From: Albula goreensis
Taxonomy: Eukaryota; Chordata; Actinopteri; Albuliformes; Albulidae
Assembly: GCA_022829145.1 (NCBI GenBank)
Contig: CM040741.1
Coordinates: 40,036,534-40,100,533, forward strand
Direction of reading: 5' to 3'
Length of the DNA stretch: 64,000 nucleotides
A model generated the notes under the pieces. It ran no database searches, had not been told where the DNA came from, and saw only the letters and a program-made list of their open reading frames with translations. Shown here in pieces: positions 26,461 to 38,600 of this stretch. The first letter of the stretch is position 1; each line of letters opens with the position of its first letter. Made by a program: the position numbers and the translations under genes.

Positions 26461-29400
26461 CCCCTCTCTCCCTCTCTGTCTCTCCCTCTCTGCAGGCTGC
26501 CATTTGTATTCCATCAACACTCACCACGGTGTCGAACTGCGCATTGTGGCGGCCATTCGCAACAAGCTTCTCCTCATCACCAGGAAGCAGCCGCGGCCGG
26601 ACTGCCTGAGCGCTGTCGCCATGGTGACCGGGCCCCCCGAATCACCGGTGGAAGAGTTCCAGTACATAAGGGTAAACATGAGTGCTGTCTCACCCTGCTC
26701 CCTTCACCAGACCCTCCTGCCTCCCCCACCACCACCCCCCCGTCCCCCCGCCAGACCCCCTCGCAGCCCACCCCCCAGGTTACCCAGACGGCATGTCCGC
26801 CCCCTCCTGATCCTGAATGCCCAAGCAGGGAGACAGGGGCGCACTGGCGCGCACAGCCAAGCACTCCAGCTTTAAGGGCAATTACACCGGCCTGATTATT
26901 GAAAACAGCAATCTAGCTGGAATGAGACCATCCAGTCAAACCAATCAGCAGTGGAAGATCAGAATCTGTCGAAGGCAGAACAGAACAAATACAAGGCTGA
27001 ATGATTGCATTGACAGGTCGGCGGAAAAACAAATGCAGTTGCCGTGAAACGAAAATAAATAGAAGCGGATAAGGTTCCTCTCTGTGTTATGCATGTGTGT
27101 GTGTGTGTATATATATATATAGATATATATGAATATATAAGTGTATGCCTCAGTCCCTTCATCCAGCGCTTTGTTTTGCACACTGCCTGTCCTCCAGGAG
27201 ATCTGTTTGTGCGACCCCCCTGTTGTCATGGCGCTGGTGGACGGTCCCACCGGAGAGAATGACAACATGATATGTGTTGCCTACAAGCACCAGTTTGACC
27301 TCATCAACGAAAGCACTGGGGAGGCCTACCGTCTGCACCACGTGGATGCCAACAGGGTGAGTGTGGCACCGCTGTTTTTTGGCATGCCCTCCTCAGCACC
27401 AGGTGAGCACATGGTCCAGTGAGATCTCAAAAAGGGCACACCATTACAATGAAAGGATTATACCAAAGGTACAATGATGTTTAATTACTTTCCTATGAAT
27501 TTAATGACTTTCCTATGAATTATGGCTTTCTTTTCCACATTTGGTGGTGCTTTGGAAATACACTGAAATTAATATTCAGTGGGATTTTAACTAATGACAG
27601 ACCGTTGCTGTTTATGCTATTCCATTGTCTCTAGGTCAACTTTGTGGCAGCCATAGATGTGTATGAAGATGGAGAAGCCGGCCTTTTGTTGTGTTACAAC
27701 TGTGAGTGTCTTTGGCCCTTAATTCACAACTTCATTGAATTTTTTCCCTTTAACCAGAATTATCCGGGTCGTCCCCCCAGATTTGCGCCCAGCCTTCAAG
27801 TGAGGGCTCAAAACTGACACTTTAAAAATGTATGTCAAGGAACAATTGAATGGGAACCTTTCTGAGAATCACCTGGGGGGTATCTGTGTGGCTGAATGGC
27901 CTAAAAACAGTCCTTTCTCGCCATGGGCAGATTAGAGAATGGGTCTCATTTTCTGATAAGTAGAGGGCTGGGCCTGCGTGTGCAGCAGCTGTGTGGTGTC
28001 TATGTTATCTGCTGCAGCGGTCGGGGTCTATCAGAGAAAGGCCAGAGACTGCTTTACATCACAATGCCAATGCCGGTATTAATAGCACAATCAGAGTCTG
28101 CAGGGGCTGTACAGAGTACTGTATCCCGCTATCGATAACAAACGATAGCAACGACTGTTACAAGGAGAATACGGTGGCAAGAATTTAATTTGATTAGACT
28201 GCTGTTTCCCATGCTTATAACTTGCTGAGCAAATAACAGATACAGACACAAAGACACAGACACATAGATGTCATGTTGTACAGTGCCATTGCTAATTAAA
28301 AGTGGTGGATGCTCTCAAGAAAAGAGTCATAAGTGCAAATTTATATCATAAATATCTGCATATTTTGGATTCTTATTTAATTATTCTTGCCTAACAGTTG
28401 TCCAAAAATGGTATGCAGCAAGGTGCATCTAAAATATCTAGAACTTAATGTAACAGAATGTAATATATATTACATATTAATACCTGGATATTGCTATCCT
28501 TTTTTTCAATCATTAAACAATTCTTATATTGCAATATCTGGATACATTTCCCTCTAACAAGGATATGCTTGACTTTTCTGCCAACTTAATAGATATCTGC
28601 TACTATAAGAAGGTGTGTCCATTCAATGGAGCCACGCCCATGATCCAGTCAAACGCCTCTGACTTTCACTTCAGCTGGAACCAGATGCCCAATGCCATCG
28701 GTATGTAACCATGGTAATGTAACCTGTCCCAGTCTCCAGTTGCCATGGTAACAAAGGGGGTGCAGCTTACAGGACACTTTGTGTAGGCAAAGTCTTAGAT
28801 CCTTTACCTTTGGTCGTAATTGTCTTGCTTCCTCATTGTTTTTACTCTACTAATGTCTGATACTGACTTGACCACATTGATCTGAAAAACATGTTACGGT
28901 ACACTTAAAAAAGTTGTGAATGTCATGTAAATCTGCTCATGCTGTAGTGTATACTGAGGATAGCTCCCACACATTAATGACAGTTGAGTCCCCTGTGTAG
29001 GTAAGATTTCCTTGGATGGTTTCTAAAAATTGTAAAGCCCAAAGGGGGAGTATTAGTATATGGTAAACTAATATTTCATTTTCTGGAACAACCTATGGCA
29101 ATCTGTATTGATGATGTTCATAAAACATTCACGTCATCTTTAAATTATCATTCGTTTAATAAACTACATTGTTTATAAGAACCCTGCCACAGAGCACCTT
29201 CGGGGTAACAAATTTATGAGTCAATAACACAACAGCTGATAATTATTTCCTTACCTGGATATCTCCCTTTTTTAATAAAGAAGCTGTTAATCTTTTGATG
29301 AAAGTTTATGTACACAATAATATTAAAGATTTATGGACACAGTTCTAAGCGTTATCATGCTTTGTATTAGAATCATTTTGTCAGACTGAGTCATAGAGAG

Positions 29401-29562
29401 ACTGCTTTTGTGTTCCTGTTTCCCAGTCTGCGCTTTTCCCTACATTCTGGCCTTCACTACCGACTCCATTGAGATCCGGCTGGTGGTGAACGGGAATCTG
29501 GTGTACACCGCAGTGGTGCCAGAGCTGCAGCTGACAGCATCCAGGGTGGGTGGCAAACCTGC

Positions 29563-29605
<43 letters not shown>

Positions 29606-32600
29606 CAGAAAGTCTCAACACTACAGAACACACATATACCAGTATGCCTCTCAGTGCAATACTACACAAAGCATGCTTTTATTTTATTATCTATTTGCGA
29701 CAGACACTTGCAGATACAGAAAACGTTGACAAGTGCAAGCGCAGTATCCAGTGCAATTCAAGTGTTGATTGTTGAAGCAAATTTCCAACAACAGTCCCTG
29801 TTTCTCAGTACCGTCTCCTAGTGCAAGGCTGGCAACATATGGTTTCATGCTTCTTTGCGTCGATTTCATAATTTATTTTCTGGTTGCATATTTTATGTTA
29901 ACCCTATCATTCCTCGTTCCTTCTTACAGTCAGATATCTACTTTGTGTCCTCTGCACCGGTCAATGCTGCATCCAACAGCAGTTCCAGAGACACTAGTTC
30001 TCACAGCTCCCCGCAGACGCCCACTGCTTATGAGATGCCAGTGTTTCCCTCACCCCTCGGAGACGGTAAGCCCTGCCCTACGTCCACCAGACAGGAAGAA
30101 AGCACAGAGGGCATGTATAGTGGTTTGCAGTGGTTTGCTGTGTGGTAAACAAGCTCACAGATGAAAGAATGAAGGTTTGATTTCAAACTCTAGGTGGAGC
30201 ACTGTTGGTTTACTCTTTAAAGAAGCTCTAGAGTCTCCTTAGTACATAAGCACCTTAGTATGTCTTTTTTTATTATTTTTTTAATCATAACTTCAACTCT
30301 GTGCAAAAACATTTTAAAGCGCTGTATTTTGCATTTAGCGCAGGTGATTGTTAAGCATTCACGCAAAAGTCTTTGCTAGTTTCCACCTGATGCAGTGATC
30401 ATTGTACTGGCAAAAGCTTACATTGTTACAATAGCAGATGACCATCTGGGCATGACGGTTCTGGGGTGTAGTCAGGCATATTGGTGGTGCATTGCTGTCT
30501 GTTAACCAGTAACAAGAGCCAGGTCCTAAGTCATGTTGCAATTGTTTATTGCTATTTTGAGGGTGCAATGTCTAGTGATGCGTGCCTAAATCTTGCTTTA
30601 GTTACACACTAGGGGCATATAAAAAATGAATAAAAAGGATTACAATGTGAAAGAGTATCGTTGTGTATATCAAGATATTTAAAAAATACATCATAATGGT
30701 TAGTCATAATATTGATTCAAATCAAAGGATTGTAGTAATGATTCATTTATATTTTTAGATAAAATAATGCTTTATCTATAGCTTGGTAAGTAGTAGATGG
30801 TTTATATAATTGAGAAAAAATATGAAATGTTGTCCAATCTATTTGGCAATTTTACATCACAGAAATGGAGGACACTCTTGGTTCACCTCAGGGACCTGCC
30901 ATCTCTTTCCATAAATTCTCTTGTTTCTTCCACTTAGTAATTCCCCCTGAAATAGCAATACACCAGGTGCAAGCCTCTTAAAGACGGTGGGAGAAAACAC
31001 TCTGATTTATCAGTTTTTGCTTGTTGCCTGTTATGGCCAAACCACACATGATTAAGTCCATCCTTTTTTGACCATGTGTTTGCCCATCCACCCAAATAAT
31101 TTGCTGTCAAAGTAGCAAAAGGGGATGTGACATGCCCCAAAATGTGCCTAAGGTCAGGCGCTACGACTAAGCACTTAGATCATTAAAGTAGAGCCCTGTA
31201 TCTCCATGTTCGAAGATGATACATGAACAGAAAGCTTGCCTCACTATTTGGGCGATGTCATTGTAGCATGATGTTTTAGTAGCATTTATTCAAAATACCA
31301 CGATGTGACTAAAACTTGTGTAATAATGTAATAATCAGCTTTTCTTATTCCTTGATAAATTGTGTTTCCAGTAATACAAGGCATATTTAAAATGTGAGCT
31401 ATATAAGTTGCCCAGAAGCTGCCAATCAAATAGTTCATATATAATAAATGATTTACCCCTCAGACTAATGCACCAGCACAAAGTACATCTTTAACGAAAA
31501 TTTGCTCTTTTGAATGTGGGGTTACTAAGAGAGGGAGAGAGAGTGGAGAGAGAAGACAGAGAGAAGACAGAGAGAGAGACAGAGAGAGATAGCAGTAGCA
31601 TTGACAGGATGGTCATTAGCACAGACAACCTGATTGTCCCTGACTGGAAAGTAAATGAGCTCAGAGTTTTGGACGATCCGGACTGAGAGGAGCGGCACAG
31701 AGCTGAGGCCCAGGAATCGGGCAGTGAGAGAAGTGAAGAAATAAAAGAACGAGGCTGAGAGGGGGAGAAGGAGAGGAAAAAAAGCCACATAAGAAAGTAA
31801 ACGTGAGATGGTTATGGCCAACACACAGACCTGACATTGTTTAAAATAGGATAGTGGATATCCAGTATATTCACTGAAGGTAAAAATGCAATCTTCAAAT
31901 GAAGATCTGAACGAACCACCAGTACTGAGTACTAATAGCATTCAGATACCTCACATTCAGAGATTTCTGTGATAATCAGTCAATCAATTAGTCAATCAAT
32001 CAGTCAAAGTTTACCACTATATAAAGACTATAAAACGTAAGGGGTAAATCAATAGAGAAAGCACTTCATGAGACATTAGTACTGTTTATGCAAGCTAATG
32101 CTTAGGGTCAAACATAACACATTGTTTTGTCATGTTTGTACAATTTAATACATAAACATTTCCTAGAGCCACTTAGAAATTTTATCCACCGCAGCTGTGT
32201 TCAACAGCAGTCGAAAGGAAACTTGACATTACTTGCCGAAAATGTGAAAAACTCATAATTGGCTAACTGTAAGCCTACTGATATAATTATAGCTGTACAC
32301 TGTATCCATTGTTTAAAGTCTTATTTTGTTTCCTTCTTCCACGATTTTAGAACAGCCCATGTTTTATTAGAGTGCAAACTCAAGTGACAGCCTTACAAAC
32401 AGGAAGATTTCAAATTCAGGTCCATAATTTCTTTTTTTTTAGCCTTCCTTTTATGTATATCTTTAGCATCGGAAGCTTCGCTGTCAATAACGAACTTCCT
32501 CTGCATTCAAAATGGATGTGTGAAATAAGTGGCTGTCAATGACTGTCAGACCATTTGTTTAATCGCTTTAATTGATTCAGCATCAACAAGATGCACACAA

Positions 32601-35600
32601 TGGGATGATATCTGTAAATGACTTCTTTTAACTGAATTGTTTCAACTGCATGCCATTTTCCACATGGAAATTCTGTTTCTAAGCAGTACCACTGTTGGCC
32701 AGATTATTGAAAGTGCAATAGAAGTCTTTTTTTTAAGAATGTGTTTGTTACAACATATTCATTACTGTCCATCAACATGACTGACACCCCTGGATATGTG
32801 TCTGCTAAATAATTTAATAACGAAAAAATAAGAGCATTAATAATGGTTAAAACAGTAACACAGAAACAGCAAACTGGTAGTAGAAATAACAATATTATTT
32901 ATTATTATCCATTATTATTACCAGGGATCATGGTTTGTTTATTTCTATATGTCTTCTCCCACTTCCTTCTCAGAATTTTACAGATGTATAATACTACTAG
33001 CATTGTCCGTACAGATGGCGTTAGAATTGATATTATTTCTTAGAAGGCAAACAAAGAAGAGAGAGCAATATTGACCACCATTTCTCCTTGGTCACATAGG
33101 ATTGCACGGAATGGTACTGTGTTGAGTCAGTAAATCCTCTCAATATTCCCACCATTGACTCTGGTACACCACGGCAGTTACCTTTTTTTCTCCCTTGAGC
33201 AGCACCCTTTACTCGCCGTCAGGACGGAATGGAAACATACGGCCTCGTAATTAAACTCTCCTTGAGTCATTAGAAGCCAGCTGCTTGCTGGTGACAGGTT
33301 CTCTATATATTGGGATGGAGCCGGGAGGAGGACGGGACGGTTTTGTTGAAAACAAACATGGCCATCTGGAGAATGTGTGGGCTTGATTTGGTGATGATTT
33401 CTGCTGATACCAGAGTATGAAGTATAGAGCCAAGTACTTACGTGGTAGACAGAGAGGTATTACCTCACCACACAGCATTTCTATTGCATGTGCAATAAGA
33501 CAATGAGTTGTCAAATTTTATTGGCAGTAACGCGATAAAGTCAGTCAGTTTCTTTTTGTGCATCACTGACAAGCAAATTCTTAATTTGGGACTTTTTAAG
33601 TACTTAAGTTTTTTGTGACTGCCAATATGGCCACAAATCCTCCTAAGGCACAAGAGTTTTTTGCAATAAAACTTTATAAATATACATACGTACAGATGCA
33701 TTGTGAGCACAGACTTTTTACTCAGAAAGCCAGATCATAGTGCATTGTGCTGTGCACAAACATTTTAGGATGTCAGTTTTTGCTGTTTCACAGCAGGATT
33801 CTGGGAATGCAATTGTAGCGTATTTGTAGAGGAGGTAGGATTCAATTACCAGTAGGTGTGCTGTGGGTGTAAGCACACAATCAGCTAATCACTATGTCAT
33901 CTCCCACTCCTTTGAAAACCACCCGCATTAGTACCATGGCCAATTGCCAATTTCATAGCTACTGAACTGTTCTGGTTGTTTCTCTGTCAAGAGAAGCTGT
34001 CCTCAGAGGACACCAACCCGCCCATGCATCACGTCAATAAATTTGTGAAAAACATATGGGGAAAATTCAAGTACTCCCTAAACTTCCAGTGTTGAAGCAG
34101 GTGTGGGAGGAGGTAGCTTTGAGTGTGTCCTCATCTTCTGTAATCACCTTGGACCCAGTATTGAAAACCCAAAGTGCAATAGTGTCAGGAGACTGTAAGG
34201 TTTATTTGGGTTCAGTGACATCAGCATGTGTAGCTCTGTATCACGACACCTCAAGTCCTGTAATACTGTATGTCACTTTATATTTAGCATCTCAAATCAC
34301 ATGTGTGTTAATGGAGTGAGTTCTGTTACAAGTCACACATATAAGAAAAAACATAACAAGCGTAATCTTTCACAAATGTCACATACCAGGTATGTTTGTA
34401 CACCTGAGGGTATGTGCACTGCACACCATACCCACCTGACTATATGCCCATTACTGTGTACTGTCTCAAATCTCAATAAAGCAACAGCGCATTTTTTAAG
34501 ATGTGGCTTTTGTTTGTGGTAAAGCGCCTGCTTTGTGCTGAGTCAAAATAGCAGTGTGCTGGACCACACCTCATCGTGAGACCAGGCCACCAAAGACGAT
34601 GCGATTAGCTATTTTCAGGACATTGGTGTTGAAGGGAAAAACAAGCACTGCATGGGTAAAAATAGCAAATCACTACAGCCACCAGGACCTAAAAGCAGGT
34701 GGGAAATAGGGTGTTCTGCCTTATGTGTCATGGTTCATAGCATTGTTGGGCCAGAAGGAGGACAGAAGGTTGGTCCAAAAATGTACTGGAGGGGGACTGA
34801 GATCTTAATCATACAGGACTTCAGTGATTAAACCTGGAGAACTTGGTCATGGCGTTTCAGAAATCAACCTAAATGTACTTATTTTATTCCTTAGTTGACA
34901 GGAAGTGCTACCATACCATGACTTGAACAGAAGCCTGTTGGCCTGTCACTGTTATCAAAGAATGGAAGATATATTTGAGTGAGTACAGAAGGAAGTGGCA
35001 TTGTGTGGCCAAAAAAAAACAGAAAGGAGAAATGGAATTTGTTTAAGCTATTTGGAGGGAAGGAATATTTAAAGGGAAACTCTCATCTACATACAGTGAG
35101 GCTCAGAGAACAGCCCACTGACATGATAGCCATTCGTGTCTTCATATCACTAGCTCTGTACCTAAAATACTAGCACAGCTGAATTTTGCATTCTGAAATC
35201 AAAGCATACCAATATACAGCCTCAGAAAGGAGTTCTGTTTATGTGTGAAATGTTAAACCAAGGTCCTGGGACATCAGTAATTTAGAATTAGTAGAAGAAG
35301 ATAAAAACATGAAAATCAGTTATAGCAAATTTTCTTGCTCATGTTGATTTTCTAACTGGTTCTCGACTATATAGTACATTTACTCTTCGTATGTATAGTT
35401 TGCTAAACGCATATATCATGTGTTTCAGAGGCTTAATTTTTCCACTCAAGCCTAATATGTTTATTCAAAAATATTGTCTAATGTTGTCACAATAGCTATA
35501 ATAGCTTTACTGGTAGACAATCTATGTTATAGAACCAGGTGTTCTATAACAGTGTCACAGCTTTCTGGCATTAATTCTCACCAAAGGCAATGAATGTATG

Positions 35601-38600
35601 TTTCTTTGCACAAGCAGATCATCTCTGCTGTGACTGCACAATACACCATTTTTATGTAATCTAACGCAGATCACAAACTGAAGCACTGGGATTTGGAGCT
35701 AAGCAGGTTTTGATTCTCCCTCTCAAACCCTATAAGCTTGGCCTGGCCGGGCCCAGCCTGCCCCACCCGGCCACCTCCCCACCACAAGCCCCTGCCCGGT
35801 GTCAGAAGGGGGTCGGGTGGCGGGGGAGGAGGGTGGTTTACGAACCTCACATTGGTGTGAAGGTTGTCTCTTGACCTTGGCCATTCCCCATGTGATTGTG
35901 AATTGACATTGAGAATTGTTAATGCAGTTTGAAGGGGCATGTTTTTACAGCACACATAAATGTCATTTCTGACACCCATGTCTGGGGCTGAGGGTTTATG
36001 TTGGTTGTGTTGTGAGTCAGAATATTGCACTCAGTTTTATTTCAAGGAAAAAGCCCTGGTTCTTAAAGTATCCAGTAATAAAGTGTAATATCAATAAGCA
36101 TTGTGTACTATACATTCCAAAGACTTTTTTCTTCTGGTAGCTACCTTGCTTTTTGTCTGTGGAAAGGGCTGTTTAGATCGTGCACATATATTTTTATGAC
36201 ATCCCGCTAATGTCTCATTATGACAAGTGAATATGATTGTGGATATGCGGTAGCTGGCACTGTGAATTATCATAAAATCTGAGGCATCATCTTAGTGTAT
36301 TGGTTAGGCCATGTATTCATTACTAAACCCAACTGAGACACCAATGGAGGATGCCCTAAACCATCAAGAAGCATTTTATTTCTGTAAATGGGTACTTTAT
36401 GAGGGACACAATCAAAGTATAACATAATTGACAAGTATAGGTGCTGATTCAGAATCCATCATTAAGACACCTTGGCTCCCGGAGATAGGTTTATTGATTA
36501 GGCTAAGCGTGATGGTTACAGACATGTGTCTGAGCTGATGTTTAGGTATGGCCTTAAGCAAGCATCTGCCACTTTTATTGAATCCCCACTGTGTCCAGTG
36601 GTCATGCCATATTTAAGAACCCATATGTAAATGCAGTCATATGTAAGCCATCTCAGATGAAGCCGTCTATAATGACAGTAAACACTGAATGGAGAGATCC
36701 CTCTGTGAAGTAGCCCATGTGTTAAATTTGCTTCATGTCACATTGTACATCTGATGTTTCTTATATACATTATTTGTTTCTGTTGTGTTTTCTTTTTAAA
36801 TATCAGATTCTATTAGGATCCCCTATGGAACCAAGCTTTCCCTGTACATGTCAAAAGAAGCCGAAGGTATTTAAGGAGCCTCCAAACTCTTCTGTTCCAC
36901 AGCCGAATCACTCACATGCACGCTGTTCGGGAGAGTTATCCTGTTCATTTGAAAAGCAGCATGTTAAGTGAATACTCAGTGCCACCCGCCCTCTTTGTCA
37001 TTCTGCGGTTTTCCATGCATGACAGAAGCTGTCAGATAAGTATTCAGTAAAGACATGGCAGGGACGGGGAAAAAAGTGGCACAGCATGAGTTATAAATCG
37101 CACTGTTACCATGGATACTTTTGTCATAGCCCCCCTCCAGTCCGAACCAGTGGTCGAAAAAGAGGTAACCCAACCTCAGCAGGGGGGCACTGACAAAACT
37201 GGCATCCTCTCTCTAACTGCCTGTAACATTCATTTGTGCTCTATGGGGGGTTTTGTCCATTTGCTTTTATAATTGTATTTATATTGTGAATGTATTTGAA
37301 TATGATACTGGGAGCAAATATTAAAACAAGTAAATACATGAATAAGTCAACTGAGATTAGTTCCACCATTTAAAAATATAATGCAAAGATATTCTATCAG
37401 ACCAAAGTACTGAAAATTAAATTCATTTAATTAATTTAAGATCACTTTTCAGAAGCTGTTCATATGTCTCTTTATAAAATATATGTGATAATTTACCCAG
37501 TATCTGTTCTTGCATTCATTAATAAATACAAACTACTAATTATGAATAATGCTGTATAGCATGTGTTTTAATCTCCCATAGTGCAGAAATACTTTTTGGA
37601 ATATATGGATATATATATATATATATTCCAGAAGACTGCATGCTTGTTTGTTTTGTCTGGCTTATTAACATTTTGTTTGTTTGTATGAGTTTTGCAGGGG
37701 GATTGTTTCCCCGCTCTGTGCAAAAATATTAATGGACTGTCATACCCACATCGTATTGTTTTTTATTTTTGTTCACCTTTGTCCTTTTTGACATTTGAAA
37801 TTGAGGTGTGCGCACTGCAGTCTTGGAATGATTTATTCACATGTTTGCATTAGTATTCCTTCCTGTCTCAGCAGGCGTAGCACCAGGGAAATCAGCACAC
37901 TGCCCCCTGGTGGCTGCACTTGGCAACTTAGTCTTCAGCAAAATTATTTAAAATGATTTAAGACAGAGATGATTTATCCTGGCCCTGGAGGGATCTTATC
38001 CAGCAGGTTTCCAGTCTTTTCGTTAAACCCCTGCAACACTCTGAGCTGCGAGAAGCACTGAAACTGACATTGATCACACATTGATGTTAATAATGTCTGT
38101 TAAATATACAGGGGAAGCTTAAGCTGACCAGCAATGACAACTGAAATGTATGACATCATCTTCTGTGTATGCCAGTTTATATAAAATCAACAGTACTATT
38201 TTCATGTTTCCTCAGACTAATTTTACTCACTTTTCTCAACAGCAAAGAGGTGTGGAATGCGCCTGAACTGTTCACCATTTAATGAACATTGTATTCCCAT
38301 GTTGCATCCTGAACCTTCTTGGAAAATCTGTATTTTAGCAACATGTTATGAAACAGCATCAGATTTGTTCACAAACTAAGAAATATGATTTCAGACAGGA
38401 TGGAATCATTTGATAAATCAACTGTTGATACCAACTGGCTGCAGGGCTGGCTTAAAACAACTTAACTGATGCAGTTACAGACACAGACAAAGCCAGCTTT
38501 TTTCAAGAGCCCTTTGCCTTTTATTACAGTTTGCTGATTGGAAATGTACTGCTATGCCTTGATTACGCTGCTTGATTTCTGATTGAGGGACGTTAGAGCA

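Noticed and set aside
29408..29821. 137-residue frame beginning in exon 23
   Set aside because: Only 29427-29545 is a real exon; the rest is readthrough into the intron and its CA repeat.
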